Of a stretch of 64,000 bases of DNA, positions 39,529-49,281 are shown piece after piece (position 1 is the first letter of the stretch; each line of letters opens with the position of its first letter). The notes below the pieces were generated by a model. The model was not told where the DNA came from, made no database searches, and worked only from the letters and a program-made list of their open reading frames with translations. A program made the translations under genes and the position numbers. Origin of the DNA: Rubrimonas cliftonensis (GTDB lineage Bacteria; Pseudomonadota; Alphaproteobacteria; Rhodobacterales; Rhodobacteraceae); assembly GCF_900107585.1 (NCBI RefSeq), contig NZ_FNQM01000003.1, forward strand, positions 372,001 to 436,000, written 5' to 3'.

Positions 39529-40551
39529 ATGAAATCCGCCACCGCAGGCAGCAGCGCCGCCGCCGCCCTCCTGGTCGCGCTCGCCGCGCCGGCTTTCGCC
39601 GAAGGCGAGCTCAACCTCTACTCCGCGCGTCACTACGACACCGACGAGGCGCTCTACGCAGACTTCACGAAGGCGACCGGGATCACCATCAACCGCATCG
39701 AGGCCGGCGCCGACGAACTGTTCGAGCGCATCCGCGCCGAGGGCGCCAACAGCCCGGCGGACGTCTTCCTCACCGTCGACGCAGGCCGCCTCTGGCGCGC
39801 CGCGGACGCCGGCATCCTCGCGCCCGTCGACAGCGAGATCCTGGAGCGCCGCATCCCCGCCTATCTGCAGCACCCCGACAACCTCTGGTTCTCGTTCAGC
39901 CAGCGCGCGCGGATCTTCTTCTATGACAAGGAGACGGTCGACGCCCCGCCGCTGACCTACGAGGCGCTGGCCGAGCCGCGCTACGAGGGCATGATCTGCG
40001 CCCGCTCCTCCTCGAACATCTACATGCTGTCGCTGATGGCCTCGATGATCGCCCACCATGGCGAGGAGGCGGCGCTGGCCTGGGCGGAGGGGCTGAACAA
40101 CAACCTCGCCCGCGCGCCGCAGGGCGGCGACACCGACCAGCTGCGCGGCATCGTCTCCGGCGAGTGCCCCATCGCGGTCTCCAACACCTACTACTTCGCG
40201 CGCGCGCTGGCGACGAACGTCGACGGGCTGACCGAGGGCGTCGAGAAGATCGGCTGGGTGTTCCCCAACCAGGCCGATCGTGGAACCCATGTGAACGTCT
40301 CCGGCGCCGGCGTCCTCAGGAACGCGCCGAACCGCGAGAACGCCGTGAAGTTCCTCGAATACCTCGCCTCCGACCAGGCGCAGAAGTACTTCTCCGACGG
40401 CAACTACGAGTATCCGGCGGTTCCCGGCGTCGGCCTCGGCGACGCGGTCGCGCAGCTGGGCCTGTTCCGCAGCGACAACCTGAACCTGTCGGCGCTCGGC
40501 GAGAACCAGGCCGCGGCCGTGCGTCTCTATGATCAGGCCGGCTATCGCTGA
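39529..40551 (+). CDS. Iron(III) ABC transporter substrate-binding protein (FbpA/AfuA type)
   Basis: 340 residues from an ATG preceded by AGGGAG. Signal peptide residues 1-24 (cleavage near AFAEG). The mature start ELNLYSARHYDTDEALYADFTKATGITINRIE is the classic FbpA strand. Ferric-site tyrosines are likely those in SNTYYFARAL and the one in SARHY. The periplasmic receptor delivers Fe(III) to an inner-membrane permease, but no permease or ATPase gene follows; a NIPSNAP gene convergent with it comes next. A terminator lies 27 bases after the stop. The AT-richer 39380-39420 upstream region may hold an iron-regulator box; none is proven. Confidence 0.92.
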   Translation: MKSATAGSSAAAALLVALAAPAFAEGELNLYSARHYDTDEALYADFTKATGITINRIEAGADELFERIRAEGANSPADVFLTVDAGRLWRAADAGILAPVDSEILERRIPAYLQHPDNLWFSFSQRARIFFYDKETVDAPPLTYEALAEPRYEGMICARSSSNIYMLSLMASMIAHHGEEAALAWAEGLNNNLARAPQGGDTDQLRGIVSGECPIAVSNTYYFARALATNVDGLTEGVEKIGWVFPNQADRGTHVNVSGAGVLRNAPNRENAVKFLEYLASDQAQKYFSDGNYEYPAVPGVGLGDAVAQLGLFRSDNLNLSALGENQAAAVRLYDQAGYR

Positions 40552-40577
40552 TCCGGCGCCAGGCGGCCCTGCGATGG

Positions 40578-40612
40578 ACCTGCGCCCCGCGACGGGCGCA
40601 GGTTCGCCTTTT
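40578..40612 (+). terminator. Rho-independent terminator of the iron-binding protein gene
   Basis: ACCTGCGCCC (40578-40587) pairs perfectly with 40594-40603 around a 6-base loop and is followed by TCGCCTTTT. It lies between convergent genes. Confidence 0.8.
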
Positions 40613-40623
40613 CCGGCGGGCGC

Positions 40624-40947
40624 TCAGGCGCCCGCGTCGTCCCGCGCCGGGATGCGGCGCAGGAACGTACGGTCCTCGCGCAGCAGGAACCGCTCCGCCT
40701 GCGCGAAGGCGTAGTTCTCCCGCCCGACCGGGTCCGCGGCGAGGCGCGCGCGATAGGCCTCGTAAGCGGCGAGGCTCGGCACGGAATACACCCCGTAGGC
40801 CAGCGTGCTGGAGCCCTCATGCGGCGCGTAGTAGCCGAGCAGATCGGCCCCGCACCTCGGGATGGCCTCCCCCCAGGCTGCCGCGTAGCGCTCGAACTGC
40901 GCCTTTTTCACGGGGTCGATGTGGTAGCGTATGAAGCAGGTGATCAT
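40624..40947 (-). CDS. NIPSNAP family protein
   Basis: 107 residues from [61 protein letters not shown] is 6 bases upstream, and the longer frame to 40974 begins with a weak start. The ferredoxin-like dimeric alpha/beta NIPSNAP (or ABM-like) fold is clear: beta strand, helix, [29 protein letters not shown], then [14 protein letters not shown]. Possible monooxygenase-like or stress role; unproven. It converges with the iron-binding protein. Confidence 0.88.
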   Translation of the reverse strand: MITCFIRYHIDPVKKAQFERYAAAWGEAIPRCGADLLGYYAPHEGSSTLAYGVYSVPSLAAYEAYRARLAADPVGRENYAFAQAERFLLREDRTFLRRIPARDDAGA

Positions 40948-41141
40948 GGCGGGCTCCCGATTGCGGAGCGCCATCCTCGCCCGGTCGCCGGCCCGGAAGC
41001 TTCGTTCCCGGTCGAAGCCTGCGCGCGGAGGATCGCCGGCGTCGCCGCGCCCCGCCTAGCCGCGCCCCGCCGCCTTGTCCCTGCCGTGGCCCGGTTGTAT
41101 AGCGCAGGCGCCGCACCGGTCGCGGCTGCCGAGACGCCCTG

Positions 41142-42404
41142 ATGCCACGTCCAAACCCCCGCCTGGTCATGAAATTCGGCGGCACTTCGGTGCGAGACCT
41201 CGCGCGCATCCGCAACGCGGCGGAGAAGGTGCGCGCCGAGGTCGAGCGCGGCTACGATGTCGCCGTCGTGGTCTCCGCGATGGCGGGCGAGACGAACAAG
41301 CTCGTCGGCTGGGTTCGCGAGGCCTCCGCCGGCCCGGAGGGCGGCGCCGCCTTCTACGACGCGCGCGAGTACGACGCCGTGGTGGCCGCCGGCGAGCAGG
41401 TGACCTCGGGCCTCATGGCGCTGACGCTGCAGCAGATCGGGGTTCCCGCGCGAAGCTGGCAGGGCTGGCAGGCGCCGCTGCGCACCAACGCCGCCCATGG
41501 TGCGGCGCGCATCGAGGCCATCGACACCGACGCGCTCGACCGAAAGTTTGAGGAAGGGCTGCACGCGGTCATCGCGGGCTTCCAGGGCATCGGGCCGGAC
41601 GGGCGCATCGCGACCCTCGGTCGCGGCGGCTCCGACACGTCGGCCGTCGCCTTCGCCGCCGCGCTGGGGGCGGAGCGCTGCGACATCTACACCGACGTCG
41701 ACGGCGTCTACACCACCGACCCGCGCATGGAGCCCCGCGCGAGGCGGCTCGACCGCATCTCCTACGAGGAGATGCTGGAGTTGGCCTCGCTGGGAGCGAA
41801 AGTGCTCCAGACGCGTTCGGTGGAACTGGCGATGCGCTACCGCGTGCGCCTGCGCGTGCTGTCGTCCTTCGAGGAAGGACCGGGCACGCTGGTGTGCGAC
41901 GAGGACGAGATCGGGGAGGATTCGATGGAGAGCCGTGTGGTCAGCGGCGTCGCCTTCCAGCGCGACGAGGCCAAGGTGACGCTGCTCGGCGTGGAGGACC
42001 GCCCCGGCGTCGCCGCGGCTATCTTCGGCCCGCTCGCCGAGGCGGGGGTGAACGTGGACATGATCGTTCAGAACATCTCCGAGGACGGCCGCACCGACAT
42101 GACCTTCTCCACCTCCGAGGACGATCTCCCCAAGGCGCTCAAGGCGCTGGAGACGGCGCGCGAGACCATCGGCATGCGCGAGATCGTGTCGGACCGCGAC
42201 GTGGCGAAGGTCTCGGTCGTCGGCATCGGGATGCGCAGCCATGCCGGCGTCGCGCAGAAGATGTTCGCCGCCCTCGCCCGCGAAGGCGTCAACATCAAGG
42301 TGATCACCACGTCCGAGATCAAGGTGAGCGTCCTGATCGACCGCAAGTATCTCGAACTCGCCGTCCGTGCGCTGCATGACGCCTTCGGGTTGCATGCGGC
42401 CTGA
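41142..42404 (+). CDS. lysC: Aspartate kinase
   Basis: 420 residues. The amino acid kinase domain begins with LVMKFGGTSVRD (residues 8-18). FEEGLHAVIAGFQGIGPDGRIATLGRGGSDTSAVAFAAALGAERCDIYTDVDGVYTTDPR contains the substrate and ATP site. Two C-terminal ACT domains (about 270-335 and 350-415) bind feedback effectors such as lysine and threonine (GVEDRPGVAAAIFGPLAEAGVNVDMIVQNIS; GIGMRSHAGVAQKMFAALAREGVNIKVI). It phosphorylates aspartate at the entry to Lys/Thr/Met/Ile synthesis. ptsP follows after 89 bases, a common alphaproteobacterial order. Confidence 0.97.
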   Translation: MPRPNPRLVMKFGGTSVRDLARIRNAAEKVRAEVERGYDVAVVVSAMAGETNKLVGWVREASAGPEGGAAFYDAREYDAVVAAGEQVTSGLMALTLQQIGVPARSWQGWQAPLRTNAAHGAARIEAIDTDALDRKFEEGLHAVIAGFQGIGPDGRIATLGRGGSDTSAVAFAAALGAERCDIYTDVDGVYTTDPRMEPRARRLDRISYEEMLELASLGAKVLQTRSVELAMRYRVRLRVLSSFEEGPGTLVCDEDEIGEDSMESRVVSGVAFQRDEAKVTLLGVEDRPGVAAAIFGPLAEAGVNVDMIVQNISEDGRTDMTFSTSEDDLPKALKALETARETIGMREIVSDRDVAKVSVVGIGMRSHAGVAQKMFAALAREGVNIKVITTSEIKVSVLIDRKYLELAVRALHDAFGLHAA

Positions 42405-42493
42405 CGCGCACCGATAAGGCGAGGCTTGAATCAGGCCTGCGGCGCCAGGACGGCGCAGCGGGGGACCGGGAGACCTGGGGGCGGGAGACGCCG

Positions 42494-44737
42494 ATGACGC
42501 CCAGCGCTGGCGTTGGGTCGCGCGCGATGCTGCGACGGCTGCGCCAGGTCATGGCGGAGCCGGGCGACGGCCAGCAGCGACTCGACAAGATCACGCAGGT
42601 CATCGCGACCAACATGGTCGCGGAGGTCTGCTCCATCTATCTCCGGCGCGAACCGGGGATGCTGGAGCTGTTCGCGACGGAAGGTCTGCGCAAGGACGCC
42701 GTGCACAAGGCCGCGCTGCGCATCGGCGAGGGTCTCGTCGGGCGCATCGCCGAGCGCGCCACCCCGATCGCGACGGACAACGCGCCCGCCGCGCCGGGGT
42801 TCCAGTATCTTCCCGAGACCGGCGAGGAGGTCTATCGCAGCTTCTGCGGCGTGCCGATCCAGCGGCTCGGCAAGGTTCTCGGCGTGCTCGTCGTCCAGAA
42901 CACGACCCAGCGCACCTACGACGAGGACGAGGTCGACGCGCTCGAGGTGGTGGCCATGGTCATCGCCGAGATGGCCGAGAGCGGGGCGCTGTCGGCGGGC
43001 CGCGAGATCGAGCGCGGCAAGCGCGGGCCGCTCACCGCGCGCGGCGTCAGCGCCGCCGACGGCGCGGCGGTCGGGCATGTCCACCTGCATGACCCGCGCA
43101 TCGCCATCGCCAACCCCATCGTCGACGACGTGCCGCGCGAGCGCGAGCGCCTGCGCGGCGCGATGGTTGCGCTGCAGGGCGAGGTCGACCGACTGCTCGA
43201 CACCGACCTGCTGAAGGGCGGCGGCGAGCACCGCGACGTGCTGGAGACCTACCGCATGTTCGCCCATGACAAGGGCTGGCTGCGGCGGCTGGACGAGGCC
43301 GTGGCCTCCGGCGTCGTGGCCGAGGTCGCAGTGGAGCGCGTGCAGTCGGCTGCGCGGGCGCGCATGGACCGGGTGGCCGACCCCTACCTGCGCGAACGCC
43401 TCCACGACCTCGACGACCTCGCCAACCGGCTGCTGAGGCTGCTCACCGGGGCCGAGGCGACGCCCCCGCCGGAGGACGCCATCCTCGTCGCGCGCTCCAT
43501 CGGCCCGGCGGAGCTGCTGGAGCTCGCCGGGCGGGTCAGGGGCGTGGTGATGGAGGAGGGCTCCGCCGGAGGCCACGCCGCCATCGTCGCCCGCGCTCTC
43601 GGCGTGCCTATGATCGTGCAGGCCCATGGCGTGGTGGCGGAGGCCGAGAACGGCGACCGCGCCATCGTGGACGGCGACGAGGGCGTGGCGCATTTCCGCC
43701 CCGACGCCACCGTGCTCGACGCCTTCGGCGAGCGGCTGGCGCTGGAGGCGGAGACCCAGGCGCTCTACCGCTCCCTGCGCGACCTGCCCGCCCAGACGCG
43801 CGACGGCGTCTGCGTGAGCCTGATGATGAACGCGGGCCTCGCCACGGACATGCCCTCGCTGGCCGAAAGCGGGGCGGAGGGCGTCGGCCTCTACCGCACC
43901 GAACTGATGTTCATGGTGCGCGCGACCATGCCGGGGCGCGACGCGCAGGAGGCCGTCTATCGCCGCATCCTCGACGAGGCGGCGGGAAGGCGCGTCGTGT
44001 TCCGCACGCTCGACATCGGATCGGACAAGATCCTACCCTACATGCGGCGGACCGAGGAGGACAACCCGGCGATGGGCTGGCGCGCGCTGCGCTTCGGGCT
44101 CGACAGGCCGCGCCTGATGACCATGCAGCTCCAGGCGCTGCTGCGCGGCGCGGCGGGGCGGCCGCTCTCGGTCATGTTCCCGTTCGTCACCACGCTGGAG
44201 GAGTTCCGCAAGGCGCGCGCGCTGCTGCTGCGCGAGCGCGACCGTCAGGCTGCGCGCGGCCGTCCGGCGCCGGAGCGGCTGGAGATCGGCGCCATGCTGG
44301 AGACGCCGGCGATGGCCCACGCGCCGGACGCCTTCTTCCGCGAGGCCGACTTCATCTCGGTCGGCGGCAACGACCTCAAGCAGTTCTTCTTCGCCGCCGA
44401 CCGGGGCAACGAGCGGGTGCGGCGGCGCTACGACACGCTGTCGCCGCCCTATCTCGCCTTCCTGAAGCGCATCGTCGGACGGTGCGCTGAGAACGGGGCG
44501 TCGCTGAGCTTCTGCGGCGAATCCGCGGGCCGGCCGATCGAGGCGCTCGCACTCGCGGCCATCGGGTTCCGCGCCTTCTCGATGCGGCCGTCCGCCATCG
44601 GGATGGTCAAGCGCGCGCTGCGGGCCGTGGACCTGTCGGAAGCCGAGGCGCTCGTAGCCGCCGCAGTCGCCGGCGGTGATCCCACCGCGCGCCCGGCGCT
44701 GACGCGCTACGCCCAGGATTGCGGAGTGTCGATCTAA
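42494..44737 (+). CDS. ptsP: Phosphoenolpyruvate-protein phosphotransferase of the nitrogen PTS (PtsP, EI-Ntr)
   Basis: 747 residues. An N-terminal GAF domain (about 25-165: LDKITQVIATNMVAEVCSIYLRREPGMLELFATEGL) distinguishes it from the sugar-PTS enzyme I. The swivelling phosphohistidine domain has H361 in GGHAAIVARALG. The PEP-binding barrel contains LYRTELMFM, RTLDIGSDKILPY, GAMLETPAMA and FISVGGNDLKQF, and Cys674 lies in SFCGESAG. It takes a phosphoryl group from PEP and passes it to NPr; the GAF domain likely senses glutamine or 2-oxoglutarate. A very stable hairpin follows the stop. Confidence 0.96.
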   Translation: MTPSAGVGSRAMLRRLRQVMAEPGDGQQRLDKITQVIATNMVAEVCSIYLRREPGMLELFATEGLRKDAVHKAALRIGEGLVGRIAERATPIATDNAPAAPGFQYLPETGEEVYRSFCGVPIQRLGKVLGVLVVQNTTQRTYDEDEVDALEVVAMVIAEMAESGALSAGREIERGKRGPLTARGVSAADGAAVGHVHLHDPRIAIANPIVDDVPRERERLRGAMVALQGEVDRLLDTDLLKGGGEHRDVLETYRMFAHDKGWLRRLDEAVASGVVAEVAVERVQSAARARMDRVADPYLRERLHDLDDLANRLLRLLTGAEATPPPEDAILVARSIGPAELLELAGRVRGVVMEEGSAGGHAAIVARALGVPMIVQAHGVVAEAENGDRAIVDGDEGVAHFRPDATVLDAFGERLALEAETQALYRSLRDLPAQTRDGVCVSLMMNAGLATDMPSLAESGAEGVGLYRTELMFMVRATMPGRDAQEAVYRRILDEAAGRRVVFRTLDIGSDKILPYMRRTEEDNPAMGWRALRFGLDRPRLMTMQLQALLRGAAGRPLSVMFPFVTTLEEFRKARALLLRERDRQAARGRPAPERLEIGAMLETPAMAHAPDAFFREADFISVGGNDLKQFFFAADRGNERVRRRYDTLSPPYLAFLKRIVGRCAENGASLSFCGESAGRPIEALALAAIGFRAFSMRPSAIGMVKRALRAVDLSEAEALVAAAVAGGDPTARPALTRYAQDCGVSI

Positions 44738-44744
44738 AAGACGC

Positions 44745-44784
44745 GATGCGCCCCGCGCCTGGTGGGACAGGCGCGGGGCGCATC
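44745..44784 (-). terminator. Strong bidirectional stem-loop between ptsP and the OmpA gene
   Basis: GATGCGCCCCGCGCCTG (44745-44761) pairs perfectly over 17 bp with 44768-44784 around a 6-base loop. On the minus strand it is followed by CGCGTCTTTT, so it is a good terminator for the OmpA gene; on the plus strand no T-run follows. Confidence 0.82.
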
Positions 44785-44803
44785 CTCAGGTCGGGCGGCC
44801 GCG

Positions 44804-45667
44804 TCAGAAGCGGAAGTCGTAGGCCAGCGTCAGCGAGATGACGCCTTCCTCGAGGTCGCGATCCTCTACGATGTCGTAGGCGAGCTTCGCGTTCACGCCG
44901 AAGATCGACAGGCCGACCTCGGGCCCGGCGAAGAAGCCGCCCTTGCCGCTGCCGTCGATCGTCATGTAGCCCGCGTTGACGCCGACATAGGGCAGCACGC
45001 CGCCGCCGACGCCGTAATCGGCGAAATGGTAGTCCGCGCCGAGCGCGCCCCGGAAGCCGAGGCCCTCGTCCCGCGCGTCGAGGTTCCAGAACAGAGCGGT
45101 CTCGCCGGTCAGCGCGACGTTGGGCGTCGCGAAGTAGGTCGCGGTCAGGTTGCCGCCGAGGAACACGCTCTCGTCGCCGTCCTGCATGTTGTAGCCGACA
45201 TAGGGGCCGAGGCCGATGGCGATGCGGCTGAGGGTCTGCGCGATGGGCTCGGGCGCGGCCGGCAGGACCGACTGGGACACGGTGATCTCGACCCGGCGGT
45301 TCAGGGGCTCGACCACGCCATCGGCGGTCCCCACCGCGGGATCGGCCTCGCCGCGCCAGGCGGCGGTGATCGCCGAACCGGGCACGCCGGCGGCCACAAG
45401 CGCCGCAACCACCCGCTCGGCGCGACGGCGCGACAGATCCTCGTTGTAGTCGGCCGGGCCGGAGGCGTCGGCGTGGCCGACAAGGCTTACCGCCGTCTCT
45501 CCGGTGGCGGCGTAGTCGGCCGCGGCGGCGCTCACGATCGACGAGCCGTCCGGGCTCAGCCGGTCGCTGTCGAGCGCAAAGTAAACGGTGTGGTCGGCCG
45601 CCGGGGCCGACAGCGGCGCGCCGGAACACAGCAGCGCAATCGCAATTCCACGCAGTTTCATGCCCAC
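44804..45667 (-). CDS. OmpA-family outer membrane protein with peptidoglycan-binding domain first
   Basis: 287 residues. Signal peptide 1-25 (ends APAAD). The OmpA C-terminal-like peptidoglycan-binding domain comes at the N-terminal side (about 26-130): YFALDSDRLSPDGSSIV, VSLVGHADASGPADYNEDLSRRRAERVVAALVAAGV, LNRRVEITV, with D/R diaminopimelate contacts in NEDLSRRRA and NRRVEI. The second half (about 145-287) is a small beta barrel, ending in the C-terminal phenylalanine typical of outer membrane proteins (AYDFRF). In canonical OmpA the order is reversed (barrel first). Two adjacent Ala-rich linkers join them. The gene ends at a strong terminator. Confidence 0.88.
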   Translation of the reverse strand: MGMKLRGIAIALLCSGAPLSAPAADHTVYFALDSDRLSPDGSSIVSAAAADYAATGETAVSLVGHADASGPADYNEDLSRRRAERVVAALVAAGVPGSAITAAWRGEADPAVGTADGVVEPLNRRVEITVSQSVLPAAPEPIAQTLSRIAIGLGPYVGYNMQDGDESVFLGGNLTATYFATPNVALTGETALFWNLDARDEGLGFRGALGADYHFADYGVGGGVLPYVGVNAGYMTIDGSGKGGFFAGPEVGLSIFGVNAKLAYDIVEDRDLEEGVISLTLAYDFRF

Positions 45668-45878
45668 AGTTCCCTTCCGCTTGGCAGGTTCGCCGCGACA
45701 ACACCGATTGCATAAAGGTTAATCACAACCGAGAGAACGCGCAAAGCACGAAGATGCCTCCGGACAGGCGGGAGGCGCCATGCTGTTGCGACAATGCCAG
45801 CGCCTGACGCCGGGCGGCCGAGGCTGCGCGCCGGGGAAACGCCCGCCGCCCCTGCGCGGCCGCCCGGGAAGGCCGCCG

Positions 45879-48806
45879 TCAGGCGAGCGCCGCGTCGCAG
45901 CGCTCGCAGGTCTCGGGATGGGCGTGTCGGCCGACGTCGCGCAGCACGCGCCAGCAGCGGGCGCATTTCGCCCCCTCCGCCAGCGCGGCGACCACGGCGA
46001 CGCCGGGAACCTCCGGCAGCGTGAAGGCCCCCGCCGGCGCCGGCGCGTCGGTCACGGTCGCGCCGGAGGCGATCAGCAGTTCCGCCATGTCGGCCGAAGC
46101 CGCCGTCTCGCGCAGCGCCGCGTCAGCCACATGGATCACCGGCGCGGCCTCCAGCGCCGCGCCGATGCGCTTCTCGCGCCGCTCCACCTCCAGCGCGCCG
46201 AGCCCGACGCGGCGCACCCGCCGAAGCTGCGCCATGCGCGCGGCGAGCGCGTCGTCGCGCCAGTCGGCCGGCGTCTCGGGGAAGGTCTCCAGATGCACCG
46301 ACGCGTCCTCGCCGGGGAAGCGGGAGAGCCAGACCTCCTCCATGGTGAACACCAGCATCGGCGCGAACCAGGTCGTCAGCCGCGCGAACAGCGCGTCCAT
46401 GACCGTGCGGCAGGCGCGGCGGCGCAGGCTGTCGGGCGCGTCGCAGTAGAGCGCGTCCTTGCGCACGTCGAAGTAGAACGCCGAAAGGTCTCCGGTCACG
46501 AAGTTGAAGAGCGCGGCATAGGCCCGCTGGAAGGCGTAGGCGCCATAGGCCGCGCGGACCTCCGCATCCAGCTCCGCCAGACGGTGCAGCACCCAGCGCT
46601 CCAGCTCGGGCATCTCCGCCGTCGCGACGCGCTCGGCGGCGTCGAACCCGTCCAGCGCGCCGAGCATGTAGCGGAACCCGTTGCGCAGGCGGCGGTAGCC
46701 GTCGGCGGCGGCCTTCAGGATGTCCGGCCCGAGGCGCTGGTCGTCGGTGTAGTCGGCGGTGGCCACCCACAGGCGCAGGATGTCGGCGCCGTATTCCTGC
46801 ACGACCTTCTCGGGCGCGACGACGTTGCCCTTGGACTTCGACATCTTCTCGCCGTTCTGGTCGAGGGTGAAGCCGTGGGTGACGACCGCCTTGTAAGGCG
46901 CCCGCCCCCGCGTGCCGCAGCCCTGCAGCAGCGAGGAATGGAACCAGCCGCGATGCTGGTCGGAGCCCTCCAGATAGACGTCCGCCGGCCACTGGCCGCC
47001 ACGGTCGCGCAGCGCGAAGGCGTGGGTCGAGCCCGAATCGAACCACACGTCGAGGATGTCGCGCACCTGGTCCCACGCCTCGGGGTCATAGGCGTTCCCG
47101 AGGAAGCGCGCCTTGGCGCCCTCGGCGAACCAGGCGTCGGCGCCCTCCTCGCGAAACGCCGCCGCGACGCGGGCGTTCACCTCCGGGTCGCGCAGCAGTT
47201 CGCCCGTCTCGCGGTTGACGAAGCAGGTCAGCGGCACGCCCCAGGCGCGCTGGCGGCTCACCACCCAGTCGGGTCGCTGGGCGATCATCGCGCGCAGGCG
47301 GTTCTGGCCGGCGGGCGGCGTGAAGGCGACGAGCTCGTTGATGGATTTCAGCGCCCGCTCGCGGATGGTGGCCCCGTGCTCGCCATGGCCGTCGTCGAGC
47401 GGCCTGTCTATGGCGATGAACCATTGCGGCGTGTTGCGGTAGATCAGCGGCGCCTTGGAGCGCCACGAGTGCGGGTAGCTGTGCTTGAGGCGGCCCCGCG
47501 CCATCAGCGCGCCCGCCTCCTGAAGCTTCTCGATGACGGCGGCGTTCGCCTTGCCCTCCTTGCCCTTGGCGTCGAGGACGCCAAGCCCGCCGAACAGCGG
47601 CAGGTCGGCGCGGAAGGCCCCGTCCGGCCCGACATTGTGGGTCATCTCCAGCTTGAAGCGCTGGCCGATCTCGTAGTCGTCGAGGCCGTGCGAGGGCGCG
47701 GTGTGCACGAAGCCCGTTCCCGCCTCGTCGGTGACGTGGTCGCCGGGCAGCAGGGGCACGTCATAGTCCCACTCGCCGGCCCCGCCTTCCACGCCGCGCA
47801 GGGGATGGGCGCAGACGAGCGCCTCCAGTTCCGTCGCCGCCACGCCGCGCAGCCGCTCGTAGCCGCCGACGCGCGCCTGCGCGAACACATCCGCGGCCAG
47901 CTTGTCGGCCAGCAGGAAGGTCTCGCCGGTCCTCGCCCAATTGTCCTCGGCGGCCTCGGTCACGCCGTAGAGGCCGTAGGAGAGCCCCGGATTGAAGCAG
48001 ACGGCGCGGTTCTGCGGGATGGTCCAGGGCGTGGTCGTCCAGATCACAACGTCGGCGCCGGCGAGGTCGCCCGGCCGCCAGTCGGGGCTTGTGCGCTGGT
48101 CGACCGAGAGCGTGACGGGTCTGAACCGCACCCAGATCGTCGGCGACTGGCGCTCGTGATACTCGACCTCCGCCTCGGCCAGCGCGGTCTGCTCGACCGG
48201 GGACCACATCACCGGCTTTGAACCCTTGTAGAGCGAGCCGTTCATCACGAAGGCCATGAATTCAGACGCGATGGTGGCCTCGGCGGCGAAATCCATTGTA
48301 AGATAAGGATTTTCCCAGTCGCCGCCGATCCCGAGGCGCTTGAACTCCTCGCGCTGCACGTCCACCCATTCGGCGGCGAAGGCGCGGCACTGGGCGCGCA
48401 GCTCATTGACCGGGACGGCGTCCTTGTCCTGGCCCCTGGCGCGGAACTGCTCCTCGATCTTCCACTCGATCGGCAGGCCGTGACAGTCCCAGCCCGGCAC
48501 GTAGCGGCTGTCGTGGCCGAGCATCTGGCGCGAGCGCACCACGAAGTCCTTGAGGATCTTGTTGAGCGCGTGGCCGATGTGCAGGTGGCCGTTGGCGTAG
48601 GGCGGGCCGTCGTGCAGCTCGAATTTCGGGCGGTCCGCGGCGGTCTCGCGCAGGCGGCGGTAGAGCCCCATCGCCTCCCAGCGCGCCAGCCATTCCGGCT
48701 CACGCTTCGGCAGGCCGGCGCGCATCGGGAAATCCGTCTGCGGCAGGAAAAGGGTGTTCTTGTAGTCGGGCGCGGCAGCGTCGGGCGCGGAGACGTCGGA
48801 GGACAT
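45879..48806 (-). CDS. ileS: Isoleucyl-tRNA synthetase
   Basis: 975 residues; the start ATG at 48806 follows a GGAGG-free leader, and longer upstream frames have no support. HIGH motif at 76-79 ([11 protein letters not shown]), KMSKS at 654-658 ([10 protein letters not shown]), the editing CP1 domain between them ([34 protein letters not shown]) and an anticodon-binding helical domain. The C-terminal zinc finger [27 protein letters not shown] is intact. It attaches isoleucine to its tRNAs, and the editing domain removes mischarged valine. It sits upstream of the OmpA gene on the same strand; the intervening 210 bases contain a GC-rich inverted repeat. Confidence 0.98.
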   Translation of the reverse strand: MSSDVSAPDAAAPDYKNTLFLPQTDFPMRAGLPKREPEWLARWEAMGLYRRLRETAADRPKFELHDGPPYANGHLHIGHALNKILKDFVVRSRQMLGHDSRYVPGWDCHGLPIEWKIEEQFRARGQDKDAVPVNELRAQCRAFAAEWVDVQREEFKRLGIGGDWENPYLTMDFAAEATIASEFMAFVMNGSLYKGSKPVMWSPVEQTALAEAEVEYHERQSPTIWVRFRPVTLSVDQRTSPDWRPGDLAGADVVIWTTTPWTIPQNRAVCFNPGLSYGLYGVTEAAEDNWARTGETFLLADKLAADVFAQARVGGYERLRGVAATELEALVCAHPLRGVEGGAGEWDYDVPLLPGDHVTDEAGTGFVHTAPSHGLDDYEIGQRFKLEMTHNVGPDGAFRADLPLFGGLGVLDAKGKEGKANAAVIEKLQEAGALMARGRLKHSYPHSWRSKAPLIYRNTPQWFIAIDRPLDDGHGEHGATIRERALKSINELVAFTPPAGQNRLRAMIAQRPDWVVSRQRAWGVPLTCFVNRETGELLRDPEVNARVAAAFREEGADAWFAEGAKARFLGNAYDPEAWDQVRDILDVWFDSGSTHAFALRDRGGQWPADVYLEGSDQHRGWFHSSLLQGCGTRGRAPYKAVVTHGFTLDQNGEKMSKSKGNVVAPEKVVQEYGADILRLWVATADYTDDQRLGPDILKAAADGYRRLRNGFRYMLGALDGFDAAERVATAEMPELERWVLHRLAELDAEVRAAYGAYAFQRAYAALFNFVTGDLSAFYFDVRKDALYCDAPDSLRRRACRTVMDALFARLTTWFAPMLVFTMEEVWLSRFPGEDASVHLETFPETPADWRDDALAARMAQLRRVRRVGLGALEVERREKRIGAALEAAPVIHVADAALRETAASADMAELLIASGATVTDAPAPAGAFTLPEVPGVAVVAALAEGAKCARCWRVLRDVGRHAHPETCERCDAALA

Positions 48807-49057
48807 GGGGCGCGTGTTCCCGTAAAGAATTGAGGCTATCGGCATCGGCTCGGCCGCAGCGCGGCTGACATACCCGGCGCTCCGCTCAGGAGGCCGGGCC
48901 GCTAATTCGCATGCCGCCCCGGTATTCCATCGCCGGGCAGATACCAGCGTGCGCGACCTACGTCCAGAAACCTGCGCGCAGCGCATGGCCGCCATGAATT
49001 TAACCCGAAGGTAAAACAACCGATAGGAAGAAAGGCGATTCTGACTTAGAGACAGCC

Positions 49058-49077
49058 TTACGTTGACGTTGACGTAA
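49058..49077. promoter_or_regulatory. MerR-type palindrome upstream of a small ORF
   Basis: TTACGT TGACGTTG ACGTAA, a 6-bp inverted repeat with an 8-base centre, made from two ACGTTG units followed by ACGTAA. It resembles the TTGACGTTTACGTAAA sites known for MerR-family regulators such as LiuR in proteobacteria. It lies 18 bases upstream of a 58-codon ORF and about 250 bases upstream of ileS in the other direction. No MerR gene is nearby, so the binding protein is unknown. Confidence 0.4.
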
Positions 49078-49094
49078 ATCACAGGGCCGCCACA

Positions 49095-49271
49095 GTGACC
49101 AGCCGCGAACCTCCAACCCGCAGCACGCCAGAAGAAGTTGCGAGCGATCTCAGCTCACTGGAGGCGGTCGCCGCAAGGCTGCGCGAAGCCGGGCGCACCA
49201 TCGAGGCCGATCAGCTGGTCGCGTGGCGCAACCTGCATGCTCTCAGAAGCGGGCGGCCCGGCGAGGAGTGA
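49095..49271 (+). CDS. Small ORF, 58 aa, unknown
   Basis: 58 residues from a GTG with AGGG nine bases upstream: [20 protein letters not shown] and continuing [38 protein letters not shown]. It is a mostly helical, charged peptide with no hydrophobic segment and no domain I recognise. Codon third positions are biased as in real genes, and it fills the gap between ileS (divergent) and the TIGR01620 gene (convergent). The upstream MerR-like palindrome supports a regulated promoter. Confidence 0.5.
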   Translation: MTSREPPTRSTPEEVASDLSSLEAVAARLREAGRTIEADQLVAWRNLHALRSGRPGEE

Positions 49272-49281
49272 GGCTGCGCCC

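Noticed and set aside
45810-45867. Inverted repeat CCGGGCGGCC/GGCCGCCCGG between the OmpA and ileS genes
   Set aside because: The arms are far apart with a ~38-base centre and no T-run; in DNA this rich in GC such pairs occur by chance.
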